A stretch of DNA of 64,000 nt. Origin: Schaedlerella arabinosiphila. Lineage in GTDB: Bacteria > Bacillota > Clostridia > Lachnospirales > Lachnospiraceae. Positions 55,267 to 63,121 of the stretch are shown here, piece after piece. The stretch covers positions 2,666,001 to 2,730,000 of the forward strand of contig NZ_RHJS01000002.1 in assembly GCF_003885045.1 (NCBI RefSeq). The letters are read 5' to 3'. The position numbers and the translations under genes were made by a program. Below the pieces are notes generated by a model. That model worked only from the letters and a program-made list of their open reading frames with translations. It was not told where the DNA came from and made no database searches. Every line of letters starts with the position of its first letter. Positions within the stretch are counted from its first letter, which is position 1.

Positions 55267-55997
55267 TCTTTTCTCCTTTGTTCTTCTAAGTTTTTCAAAA
55301 GTTCTTTCCCTTCCTGGTAACTGTATCTCGCCAAAATCTCCTTACCATATTTCTGTAAAGTCATCTGGAATGAATCAATCTCATCCAATTCAAATGCTAC
55401 AAGTTCCTGTTCTTCTTCCGGTCGGTAACCCAAAAGGTAGAATCCTGAAAAATGATATTCTACTGCGACAGGAAAGAATTTGACCTGACTCTGCTTCTCA
55501 CATCCTTCTTTGAGTTTTAGCCGGATGATATTCTGGTCAGTGATACATTTCAGCAAATCCCCGAGCAGCTTCATAAAAGCCTTCATCCCAGTTTTTTCTT
55601 CATACTGGCCCATCTCGTTCAGAACAAATTTCCTCGCCTCCTCCCTTTCCCCCTTTTCAGCTACAGACTGTAAACTCCTCATGAGTCCCTCATACTCCCC
55701 CTTTTCCAATACCTGATCACTTTTCAATATTTTAGCGATTATCTGCAGTTCCAGCAGAGACAGTGTCCCTCCTTCCCCGCTGCTGGGAATCTGGTAACTC
55801 CCCCGGTCAAAATGGTACTGTACATCCTCCCCGCTGTATTCCTCACTTAGGAACAGCCTGATTTTCTCAATATCCCTGTCAAATGTACGTCCGCTTATTC
55901 CATGCTCGGTGCAAAATGGGACTTTATGGATCTCCCGCCCCTTACGTAACGATTCATACATTTTTAATATCCGGATTGCCCGATCTTTATTTTCCAT
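55263..55997 (-). CDS. WYL-domain transcriptional regulator
   Basis: A 244-residue regulator: an N-terminal winged helix (VPFCTEHGISGRTFDRDIEK, a DeoR/HTH_11-like fold) and a C-terminal WYL domain (VKFFPVAVEYHFSGFYLLGY). WYL proteins often control defence operons and sense nucleic-acid or nucleotide ligands. It is the first gene of a minus-strand operon and may control it. Start ATG 55997 is preceded by GGTGG. A divergent XRE gene lies 320 bp away. It is the main reason to suspect the operon is a defence or conflict system. Confidence 0.88.
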   Translation of the reverse strand: MENKDRAIRILKMYESLRKGREIHKVPFCTEHGISGRTFDRDIEKIRLFLSEEYSGEDVQYHFDRGSYQIPSSGEGGTLSLLELQIIAKILKSDQVLEKGEYEGLMRSLQSVAEKGEREEARKFVLNEMGQYEEKTGMKAFMKLLGDLLKCITDQNIIRLKLKEGCEKQSQVKFFPVAVEYHFSGFYLLGYRPEEEQELVAFELDEIDSFQMTLQKYGKEILARYSYQEGKELLKNLEEQRRKD

Positions 55998-56317
55998 GCC
56001 ACCACCCTTCCGTTTCAGCTATACCATACTACATTGGTTCGACATCTTCTGACGTTGCTGAAAAATTTGTTTAAAATTTTTCTATGTATAGTATCTGCAG
56101 CCGTATTAAGATCGCCCTGAATAGAAACGCTGGAAAATATAAAAAATAAAACCCAAAAATAAAAAAGTCGATTTTCCAATCATTATATCTGTAAATATAT
56201 CTGTTGGCAACATATTTCTATTTATTATAGCAATTGGATAGTGTTTCTGTGTGGATAAAAGATATATTTTGTAACAAGTAAGAAAATTATTCTGAATAGC
56301 AGGAGAAAGAGGGCTAT
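55998..56317. other. Divergent control region between the WYL and XRE genes
   Basis: About 320 AT-rich bases with no gene. Possible minus-strand promoter for the WYL gene near 56020-56090 (a TATACT-like word at 56088-56093 and a TATAGC near 56021) but no clear -35. Contains a short inverted pair AAATTTGTTTAAAATTT near 56064. Confidence 0.45.
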
Positions 56318-56665
56318 ATGAATTTAGATGAAATCGGAACAAGAATCAAATCTGCACGGCATGAAGCCAGATTGACTCAGGAACAGTTGGCAGAGCTCAT
56401 TGACGTCTCACCACACTATATCTATGAGATAGAACGAGGCTCTAAAGCCATGTCCATACAGACATTAGAAAAACTGTCTATCGCATTGCATCAGTCCATA
56501 GATTTCCTTTTCTGGGGAAATTCCATGCCTTACTCAAAAGACAGCCATTCTCGTGAAGATCGGTTATTCATGCTTACCAATAACTTACCGAAAGAGATCA
56601 GGGATGCGCTGGCTGATATTTTAACCGTCCTGATTCCCTACCTAAAGGCTAAAAAAGAGAAGTAG
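56318..56665 (+). CDS. XRE-family transcriptional regulator
   Basis: A 115-residue repressor. The helix-turn-helix is TRIKSARHEARLTQEQLAEL followed by DVSPHYIYEIERGSKAMSIQ (about 8-62), and the C-terminal part is a short helical dimer region ending in AKKEK. AGGAGAAAGAGGG precedes the ATG. It is divergent from the WYL operon and may control it or the element's own promoters. The end of the gene overlaps a hairpin. Confidence 0.92.
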   Translation: MNLDEIGTRIKSARHEARLTQEQLAELIDVSPHYIYEIERGSKAMSIQTLEKLSIALHQSIDFLFWGNSMPYSKDSHSREDRLFMLTNNLPKEIRDALADILTVLIPYLKAKKEK

Positions 56666-56685
56666 AATGGACAATCTACTTCTCT
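56651..56685 (-). terminator. Terminator shared by the XRE and Rpn-fragment ends
   Basis: AGAGAAGTAGA (56656-56666) pairs with TCTACTTCTCT (56675-56685); on the minus strand it is followed by six T, so it mainly stops transcripts of the fragment at 56825. It overlaps the last codons of the XRE gene. Confidence 0.8.
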
Positions 56686-56824
56686 GTAAAAACAGCACTT
56701 GATCTTTTATTTAAGGAATGTCAGCAGACTTCGAATCCATCAGCAGAGTATGGAATGGTTATTTTAATCGCGGATTTTACTGGCTTCCTTTAACTTGCTC
56801 CTTTTATAATATGGACATCTGCGC

Positions 56825-57187
56825 TTAAACATTAGCATATAATGAACTCTCTGCTTTTTTATATTCCGCCTCTGTATATCCCATAGATAATAACTGCGCT
56901 CTTGTAATATTCGCTTTGATCATTCTCTTGATGGCATTTAAGCGCTCACGCCTTATACTTCTTTCTTCAATATTCTCTGACAAATTACACATAATCTGGA
57001 TTCTCCCTTCTAACTCAGCAGTCATTATCATTCCATACTCATCTGCTAATATACGTTTCTTTTCTACAGCATCTTTCTCAGAAAGCAATTCTTCGACCAT
57101 AGATATCAACACGTTTTGAGATTTCTTTTTGCCATCGCTGGGATTATCGTTCTCTCCATTCTGTATATTAACAATAATGCCTTTCAT
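56825..57187 (-). pseudogene. C-terminal fragment of an Rpn-family (PD-(D/E)XK) nuclease
   Basis: An open frame of about 120 residues. SQNVLISMVEELLSEKDAVE, ADEYGMIMTAELEGRIQIMC, NLSENIEERSIRRERLNAIK and MIKANITRAQLLSMGYTEAE are the normal C-terminal tail of Rpn/PDDEXK-2 proteins of Lachnospiraceae. The nuclease domain that should precede it is missing, and the first 20 residues are unrelated. It begins at an ATG coupled to a 31-residue frame (TGATG). Most likely a 5'-truncated remnant; an independent small protein is possible. Confidence 0.65.
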
Positions 57188-57282
57188 CAAATCCGTATGG
57201 TATTGATTTTCTTATTCCCGAAAACCGTTTTTCTTTCTAATCCAATTTCCTCAATGGAATCTTCTGTTTCATCATTATCCAT
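57187..57282 (-). CDS. Possible 31-residue acidic peptide
   Basis: ATG 57282 encodes MDNDETEDSIEEIGLERKTV and eleven more residues, ending in TGA overlapped by the ATG of the next frame. No strong ribosome site. Probably part of the degraded Rpn gene region. Confidence 0.25.
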   Translation of the reverse strand: MDNDETEDSIEEIGLERKTVFGNKKINTIRI

Positions 57283-57351
57283 ACAAATTCCCAAGTTCTG
57301 CAGAAGGTATATCCAAAAAGTGCATGGCTGCCTGATCCAATTTAAGCTGTT

Positions 57352-58269
57352 CTACACTGTTTGAAGTCCTGCAAGCTGTTCTACTTCTGAAACACTAAGT
57401 TCTGTATCCTCTGCAATTTCTTCAACCGTTAGTTTTCCTCTTTTCAGCAATTTAAGCGCTGTTTTCTTTTTTGTTTCATTTTCTGCTTCATTCTTTAATC
57501 TTCTTGCACTTGTTTCAATCAATGCTCCGCCCATCATATCACCTACACCCTTCTGCACATTCTCATATTTTTGTGCTAGCTCTTTAACCACATCACCGGA
57601 AAGTTCTATAATTGTACGCTTGTCAAATGCCCCAATCACTCCCTGCTGTTCCAGTTCATCAAGCCTTTCTAAAATGATCCGATACTCTGCTTTTAATTCC
57701 GCAAGTTTCTGCTCATTACTATTATACTCCGGAAAACTTTTCTCATGTGAAAAAATGTAAAACGGAATCAGCATCAGCAGACCTTTTTCAAAAATATCAT
57801 CCAGAGTATACGCCTGCACTTTCATAACCGGCACATCATATTGGACTGTCCCGCCCGGCGTGGCTATAACATACTTCATTTTATTCGGCGTCTTTTTATA
57901 AGTCCGAAGATACAAAACAGCCGTATTAGGAAATGTTACAGTCAGTGTTTCCTCTGTAACCTCGCCCTCGTCAAGCGCTATCTGTGCGTCATATTCAAAA
58001 AGCCTTATCATGATTTTCCCATCCGGCAGGCTGCTTTCACACTCAATATGATATTTCTTAGGTATCTTTCCAAAAACCGTGAAATTTGTGTCCGTAATCC
58101 GTTCTTTATCTGCTTCATCCTGCTGATCTAAAAAATGTTCGTTGGGGAAAAAACGGATTTCTTCTTCTCCTGTATACATTTCCCCGAAAAGCTCATTGAT
58201 CACAGGGATGATCAGCTTCCGGCAGTCATTTAAGATTGTCCGGAACGCTCCGTCATATATAGTTGCCAT
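57352..58269 (-). CDS. Rpn-family PD-(D/E)XK nuclease/transposase-like protein
   Basis: A 305-residue member of the Rpn/PDDEXK-2 group. DGAFRTILNDCRKLIIPVIN is the usual N-terminus, NFTVFGKIPKKYHIECESSL holds the nuclease D and E-x-E/Q segment, and IMIRLFEYDAQIAL follows. The tail TALKLLKRGKLTVEEIAEDT with a helix-turn-helix-like end (ELSVSEVEQLAGL) is common in the group. Rpn proteins are DNA nucleases said to stimulate recombination. Start ATG 58269 after AAAGGAAAGGA. Confidence 0.85.
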   Translation of the reverse strand: MATIYDGAFRTILNDCRKLIIPVINELFGEMYTGEEEIRFFPNEHFLDQQDEADKERITDTNFTVFGKIPKKYHIECESSLPDGKIMIRLFEYDAQIALDEGEVTEETLTVTFPNTAVLYLRTYKKTPNKMKYVIATPGGTVQYDVPVMKVQAYTLDDIFEKGLLMLIPFYIFSHEKSFPEYNSNEQKLAELKAEYRIILERLDELEQQGVIGAFDKRTIIELSGDVVKELAQKYENVQKGVGDMMGGALIETSARRLKNEAENETKKKTALKLLKRGKLTVEEIAEDTELSVSEVEQLAGLQTV

Positions 58270-58486
58270 ATCTTATTCCTTTCCTTTTTGTGTCTTAATC
58301 GTATCATTTTTCTGCCTCAAATTCAAGAATTTCACAGCATTCACACTGTTTTTTCCTAAAGTCGTATAATAATATTCCAATAGGCATACATTGGCTTCAA
58401 GCCTGTACTGATGCTAAAGTGCATATTATACATCTTTCGGGGTTAGATATAATAAGTATAATTTTTACCGTCCCTTTCAATAACCA

Positions 58487-58756
58487 TCATTGCTTTACAG
58501 CCATATCATCCGTCACAAAGCATTCTGCCATCAATAATACAGCATACCGGAACCCTTTCACAAAGCCTGCTTCTTCTGCAATCGAAACGGCCTCAAACAG
58601 CTTATTCCGGTATTGCTCATATTCCAGCGGTTCCATCTGGCTTTCCTCTTTTTTTAGTAATTCTTTGAGTTTCTTTTCCATTTCCCTGCTGGTTTCATCT
58701 GTAAACTTTGTACGCTGTATCATGGTATTGTAGATTTCTGTAATTTTTTCATTCAT
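58487..58756 (-). CDS. Small helical accessory protein
   Basis: An 89-residue helical protein. IQRTKFTDETSREMEKKLKE and EQYRNKLFEAVSIAEEAGFV are its two helices; GFRYAVLLMAECF resembles the C-terminal block of small DUF6809-like proteins of these elements. No function known. It is 15 bp from the preceding gene, so probably co-transcribed with it. Confidence 0.6.
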   Translation of the reverse strand: MNEKITEIYNTMIQRTKFTDETSREMEKKLKELLKKEESQMEPLEYEQYRNKLFEAVSIAEEAGFVKGFRYAVLLMAECFVTDDMAVKQ

Positions 58757-58771
58757 AGCTTTCTTCGGAAC

Positions 58772-59104
58772 TTATAAATGTTCCTCTGTCTCCCTCCTCA
58801 ATACTTCATCTAAAGTGATACTTCTATCTGACATCCAACTCCAGTCCTCTTCCGAAATATAGATAGTCCCCTGCGTTTCTACATCCTCCAATTTCTCTCT
58901 GCATAAAAGGCTCCCATAAAAATTCACCAGTATGCCCTCTGCAATCTGTACTGGATTGCCAAATCCATCATCATCATGACGGACTTCATATTGATATAGT
59001 CCCTCCGGTACAGAATCCTCTTGTATTCTGTCACAGGTAATAAATGCTTCTTTTTCAAATATCCTTACCCTCTCATAGCGTAATTCCTCTGCATGGTATC
59101 TCAT
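58772..59104 (-). CDS. LPD28-like small protein
   Basis: A 110-residue protein. ERVRIFEKEAFITCDRIQED, SVPEGLYQYEVRHDDDGFGN and VQIAEGILVNFYGSLLCRE match the large polyvalent protein-associated domain LPD28, which is found alone or inside giant phage and plasmid proteins. Role unknown. Ends with SITLDEVLRRETEEHL. Start ATG 59104. Confidence 0.7.
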   Translation of the reverse strand: MRYHAEELRYERVRIFEKEAFITCDRIQEDSVPEGLYQYEVRHDDDGFGNPVQIAEGILVNFYGSLLCREKLEDVETQGTIYISEEDWSWMSDRSITLDEVLRRETEEHL

Positions 59105-59397
59105 TTATTTTCTACTCATAATCATTCCATCCATATAGAACTTCTCTTACATTAACCTGAAATTTATTTGCTCAACCTATCACATTTTTTCTATATATCC
59201 AAAAAGTGTTCGGTTTGAACACCTTCATACATAACCATTCAGCCTGACGGTTTGCTATAAGGAAACTCTTGTCTGCTTACTGAAATCTATCGATATCCAC
59301 ACTATTAGCCTATGATATTTCTCCAATTTCAATAAGCAGACAATCTCGTACTCTTTATATTTGAACAAGCCAGATTAAGCACTGTTATTCCGCCGCT
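59105..59397. other. Intergenic region with a palindrome
   Basis: About 290 bases, no gene seen, containing the GTGTTC-N5-GAACAC site. It lies just downstream of the relaxase stop. Confidence 0.5.
59208..59220. promoter_or_regulatory. Palindrome GTTCGGTTTGAAC (intergenic)
   Basis: GTTC-N5-GAAC, extended by GTG and CAC on either side, giving 6-bp perfect arms. Confidence 0.5.
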
Positions 59398-60012
59398 TCA
59401 TTCTTTTAAATATGGGATTCTATTTTCAATCCCAAGCATTTTAACCCATTTATCCTTATATAAATCCACTCCCGTCTCATTCCCGAATCTCACGATCCCA
59501 TCATAATCCCGATATGTAAAACACTGCAGCGGAATATTATACATTTGCCCAAGTAATTCTGCTATCTTCCATCCTATCCCCTTCCAAGTATCCCTGCATA
59601 AACGTAATGTATTTATATTTACTGGATTGACAATCATATGGATATGATGATGGGACATATTGTCCAGATGTAAGAATAATATATTCTGGTATTCTCCAAA
59701 TAAATAAAGATTTAGAAAACGCATAATTTCCATCATCGTACTTGGATCTACATCTTTCTCCCATCTTTGCGTATCAAAACTTAAGATATAATGTAATGCT
59801 CTTGTATTAAGCGACTTTACCCTTCTCCATTGCAGATACATCATTTGATTATAGATGCATTCCATAATCCCTTCTCCAATAGAATATAGATTTTCCATTA
59901 TCGTATAGCTACTATGGTTATATGCATAAAATAATAAATTCCTCAGATCCTTTTCTGTCCGGTATACAGCCGTCTTTCCATTCTCTTCTGCTGCTATCTT
60001 GAATATCGCCAT
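59398..60012 (-). CDS. Minimal relaxase (mobilization nuclease domain)
   Basis: A 204-residue relaxase-like protein. NILFLHLDNMSHHHIHMIVN holds the histidine triad of relaxase nickases, and RALHYILSFDTQRWEKDV is the usual strand before it. A Tyr-containing N-terminal stretch (AYNHSSYTIMENLYSIGEG) may supply the nucleophile. The C-terminal helicase or primase region common in relaxases is missing. Start ATG 60012 overlaps the partner gene by 19 bp, so it is coupled. It should nick the candidate oriT at 60519-60642. The short size suggests a mobilizable rather than self-transferring element, or one that borrows another relaxase. Confidence 0.72.
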   Translation of the reverse strand: MAIFKIAAEENGKTAVYRTEKDLRNLLFYAYNHSSYTIMENLYSIGEGIMECIYNQMMYLQWRRVKSLNTRALHYILSFDTQRWEKDVDPSTMMEIMRFLNLYLFGEYQNILFLHLDNMSHHHIHMIVNPVNINTLRLCRDTWKGIGWKIAELLGQMYNIPLQCFTYRDYDGIVRFGNETGVDLYKDKWVKMLGIENRIPYLKE

Positions 60013-60326
60013 AACTCTTTTACCCCTTCCATGATATCTATAGTAAATGGACGTATCATACATTCCTTATCACATTGACACCTATAACAGTTCTCTGATA
60101 AACCTTCTGCTGCAGCAGATATTTTATTCAAAGCATCTGCTGCTTCTGAACACTGAAAATCGTCTTTATCATTTCTTATTAAATACGTAATATAATTTCT
60201 TGTGTCTAAATTTCTCTTTTCCTTTCTTTCCTCAAGCAAAGCATAAACCTCATCTGATAGTCTTACATGTATATCCTTCGTCTTTCTTTCCCTGGTCTTT
60301 TTCGTTTTATTAACTTGATTCTTCAT
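59994..60326 (-). CDS. MobC-like ribbon-helix-helix accessory protein with a Cys cluster
   Basis: A 110-residue protein. KTKDIHVRLSDEVYALLEER is the strand and first helix of a ribbon-helix-helix domain, and RNYITYLIRNDKDD follows. The C-terminal half carries a C-x2-C-x-C-x3-C cluster (NCYRCQCDKEC), possibly a metal site. Such proteins bind oriT and help the relaxase. Start ATG 60326 follows AAGGAAAAG; upstream in-frame codons lack a ribosome site. It overlaps the relaxase gene by 19 bp. Confidence 0.8.
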   Translation of the reverse strand: MKNQVNKTKKTRERKTKDIHVRLSDEVYALLEERKEKRNLDTRNYITYLIRNDKDDFQCSEAADALNKISAAAEGLSENCYRCQCDKECMIRPFTIDIMEGVKELWRYSR

Positions 60327-60518
60327 AATTCTTTTCCTTCCTTTCATCTTTACTATATGATCCAGACATATTAATTTTTTATCTACTTTCCCAATCCAGA
60401 AGATAGATTTCTGACTGAATCTAAATTCAATCAACTAATAAGTTTTATAGCATATGACCTTCCTACTGTTCTCTAATAAACATTCAACTCCTCACTATAT
60501 ATTTTCACTTATTCCTCC

Positions 60519-60642
60519 ATGATGCAAAAAAACGAATTACTCATTTCTATGCTTTTTTCTTAGATTAAATAAGGACTTTCATTTCTCATTTAGATTATTA
60601 GATTTCTCCTATTTAGACTATAGATTCGTTTTTTTGCATCAT
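60519..60642. repeat. 19-bp inverted repeat enclosing short direct repeats: candidate oriT
   Basis: ATGATGCAAAAAAACGAAT (60519-60537) pairs perfectly with ATTCGTTTTTTTGCATCAT (60624-60642). The 86-base spacer holds three copies of a TTAGAYTA word (about 60559, 60593 and 60613). It lies directly upstream of the relaxase operon, where oriT is expected. Confidence 0.6.
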
Positions 60643-60647
60643 TCAGC

Positions 60648-60681
60648 CAGTATAGCAAAAGTGTACACTTGTGCTATACTG
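60648..60681. promoter_or_regulatory. 34-bp palindrome overlapping divergent promoters
   Basis: CAGTATAGCA..AGTGTACACT..TGCTATACTG, one mismatched pair only (60658 with 60671). Each half ends in an extended -10 (TGC-TATACT), one per strand. It sits between the mob operon and the plus-strand HTH gene, as an operator for both would. Confidence 0.65.
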
Positions 60682-60848
60682 AATGCATTCTCATCGTTAA
60701 CAGCTTATCCAAGCATCGATTAACTTAATGTTGATTATATTTGATTTTTTATGCGTTGCTAGTCCCTCCCAGTCCCTTTTCGTACTTTAAATTTATTGAT
60801 ATCACTATCAACATTAAGGAAATATATAATCCGAAGGAGGATTCAGTG

Positions 60849-61037
60849 ATGAATGAAGAATCATACCAAGACTTAATAACTGTAGAAGAGCTTCGCGAAA
60901 CACTTGCAGTCGGAAGGAATACTGCCTACAGACTGTTAAACAATGGAGAGATTCCTGCTTTTCGTATTGGACGAACGTGGAAAATTCCCAGGCAGTCCGT
61001 GACCACCTTTATCCAAAAAAGATGTCAGGCCAACTAA
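60849..61037 (+). CDS. Excisionase-type helix-turn-helix protein
   Basis: A 62-residue DNA-binding protein. LITVEELRETLAVGRNTAYR is the helix-turn-helix and FRIGRTWKIPRQSVTTFI is the wing. ATG 60849 follows GGAGG. Its promoter region is the 34-bp palindrome. It may be a second excisionase or a repressor of the mob operon. Confidence 0.85.
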   Translation: MNEESYQDLITVEELRETLAVGRNTAYRLLNNGEIPAFRIGRTWKIPRQSVTTFIQKRCQAN

Positions 61038-61066
61038 AAAAGGACTGTGGTTATCCAGTCCTTTTT
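61036..61066 (+). terminator. Terminator after the HTH gene
   Basis: AAAAAGGACTG (61036-61046) pairs with CAGTCCTTTTT (61056-61066) and is followed by C-T-T-A. It can work on both strands. Confidence 0.85.
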
Positions 61067-61242
61067 CTTATCTGCTTAAAGCAGAATCAAAGTATGTTTC
61101 CTTTTTATCTTTCCGATTTCGAAAAGGTCAGAAACGAACACTTCCATATATACTCATGAGCATTAAACCCTGCCAAAATATCGCTGTACTGCATAATAAA
61201 ATCTGACAGATTGACAAATCATACCGCCAGTCTGTTTAATAA

Positions 61243-62223
61243 TTATACAGCCTGTTTCTTAAACATATTTAGATATTCCTGCGCCTGCTGTAAAGAGATA
61301 TCCAGTTTTCTCTGCAGCCTTGCCAGAATATCACCTTCTGAAAAGTCAAATTCATATCCTGTTTCAACAATTTCTTTTGCTCTGCCCCTTGCTTCACCCT
61401 TTATTTCATTCTCTTTTGCAATCTCATCAAATAAAGAACACATACTCATCTCTCCTTTTTCAAAAGCATTATAATCAATCTTACTGTTCGTTGCGCCTGC
61501 AACAGTCATAACCACCGTTTTATCTACCTGATGTTCTTCCCCATATTGTATCGCTTTTTTCTTCGCTTCATTCTTAGGCATCTTTTTATCCAGGATGATC
61601 TCCAGCAGGTTAAATAAATCCACGTTGTTCATATTATGCAGCACCAAGTCATTCCGTCTTGCTTCTACCAACAGTATCTTATAATCATTTACATATTTGA
61701 CGATCTTTTCCGGAATATCCAGCATCCCATGAAGGGTCGTTGCTCCATCCCAGACCTTATCACCATAGTAGATTACTACAGTAATAACAGGTATGAACCT
61801 GTCTGTTTTTTTCATACCCGACAGGTATTCATCTTCATCCATTCCGTCTGATGTCTTATATTTTTTTGAATTGCTGTCATACTGTTTTTTGTATGTACCA
61901 TAATCATATCCCATGACACGCATCGGTATGGCATAGTGGATATGCTGCTGGGATTCATTTCCAAGCAGTACATATTCTACTCCATGGACCATGGATCTCT
62001 TTCTGATCTTGATATTGTCTCTGGATGCCTGAATGCTCTCGGCATATCCTTTATGCTCCAGTATAGATGATTCCTCTGTATCTGCGTCTTCCAGTTCCTC
62101 CGGCTTAATGACCTGCTCCCCATCAAATAAAACTGCGTTGAATAGATCTGCAAACTGCTCGTTATTGCGCCAGTAATTTTTCAATACTGTATCTGGTTTT
62201 AATCTCTGTATTTTATCAGACAT
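61243..62223 (-). CDS. Rpn-family PD-(D/E)XK nuclease/transposase-like protein
   Basis: A 326-residue protein of the common Lachnospiraceae Rpn group. KPDTVLKNYWRNNEQFADLF and NAVLFDGEQVIKPEELEDAD form the N-terminal block; YVLLGNESQQHIHYAIPMRV holds the E-x-Q site; PVITVVIYYGDKVWDGATTL is another conserved stretch. It ends in an Rpn tail (DILARLQRKLDISLQQAQEY). Intact by length. Start ATG 62223 after AAGAAAGGA. It differs clearly from the copy at 57352. Confidence 0.9.
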   Translation of the reverse strand: MSDKIQRLKPDTVLKNYWRNNEQFADLFNAVLFDGEQVIKPEELEDADTEESSILEHKGYAESIQASRDNIKIRKRSMVHGVEYVLLGNESQQHIHYAIPMRVMGYDYGTYKKQYDSNSKKYKTSDGMDEDEYLSGMKKTDRFIPVITVVIYYGDKVWDGATTLHGMLDIPEKIVKYVNDYKILLVEARRNDLVLHNMNNVDLFNLLEIILDKKMPKNEAKKKAIQYGEEHQVDKTVVMTVAGATNSKIDYNAFEKGEMSMCSLFDEIAKENEIKGEARGRAKEIVETGYEFDFSEGDILARLQRKLDISLQQAQEYLNMFKKQAV

Positions 62224-62828
62224 TTTGTGATCCTTTCTTGTTTAGTATACTATATCAGTTACGGTTTTTTCAAGGTTTTTAAAAGTATTGATTCATCTGA
62301 CTTTACTCAGCATACCGCCCCCTTCAAAAAATAATAATAACAGACCCCTTTCTTGTCCTTCTCCCTTTTTAGCAGACAGGACAATCCGTCCTGTCTGCCG
62401 CAACATAATATTTTTCAAATTTTTCTGTTTGTGCGTTTGAAATGATACATTGAAAATACAAACGAAACCTTTTTTAATGTTTCTGAAATGTGGATTCTGA
62501 TTTTTTGCCAATAATCTGACAGAGAAAGGCAATCTGGTGATCCAATACTGAATGTAGATTTGAAATATCTTATGAACAATTATAATGCCCTTTGGCTGGA
62601 AATGTCAATTCCAAACGCACATATACGTGTCTGCTTTTACATTTTTTATATGGAGCGCATATCTCCTTCGATTTATTTTTTCTGAATGTTTTGCTGATTG
62701 CTGTCGTTATACTGCCCTCCTTTTTGCAGATCCATTTTACAGGAAATTTTTTCCTGCGCTAATCAGCTTGCTTCACATTTATAATATATCATTGAATTTT
62801 TGAAGTTTTACGCCACCTGCACAATCCG
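62224..62828. other. Intergenic region with an 11-bp perfect hairpin
   Basis: About 600 bases, with no convincing gene. Contains GCAGACAGGAC (62372-62382) pairing with GTCCTGTCTGC (62388-62398) around five bases. There is no T run on either strand, so it may be a protein site or a fold-back RNA. Confidence 0.5.
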
Positions 62829-63119
62829 TCAGTCCATCGTGATCCTTTCGAAAAATGAGTGCGAGATTTCCGCTATTTCAGAGCACAGATCCGTAAAATC
62901 CATGCCTTCAGGCAGGTGGCTGTAAATATGGATATCCTTTGCAATTTCGATGATATCCTCCGTTGTGATATTCGGTTTCCTGCATTTGTTCAGCATCTTC
63001 CCCAGGCATTCCTCATCGCCCATCGTATACAAGTTTTTATCCGCACATAAATTTTTCAGGTCGTCTACAAAAATCAGACGTCTTTCAATAAATTTTATTC
63101 TCTCCATGGTTTCATCCAT
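62829..63119 (-). CDS. Small acidic protein next to parB
   Basis: A 96-residue helical protein. MERIKFIERRLIFVDDLKNL and GDEECLGKMLNKCRKPNITT are its blocks, and IYSHLPEGMDFTDLCSEIAE near the end. It lies 2 bp after the ParB-like stop, so it is co-transcribed. No known family. Confidence 0.65.
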   Translation of the reverse strand: MDETMERIKFIERRLIFVDDLKNLCADKNLYTMGDEECLGKMLNKCRKPNITTEDIIEIAKDIHIYSHLPEGMDFTDLCSEIAEISHSFFERITMD

Positions 63120-63121
63120 CC

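Noticed and set aside
62293..62532. 79-residue minus-strand open frame
   Set aside because: It crosses the perfect hairpin at 62372-62398, lacks a ribosome site and has low-complexity sequence.
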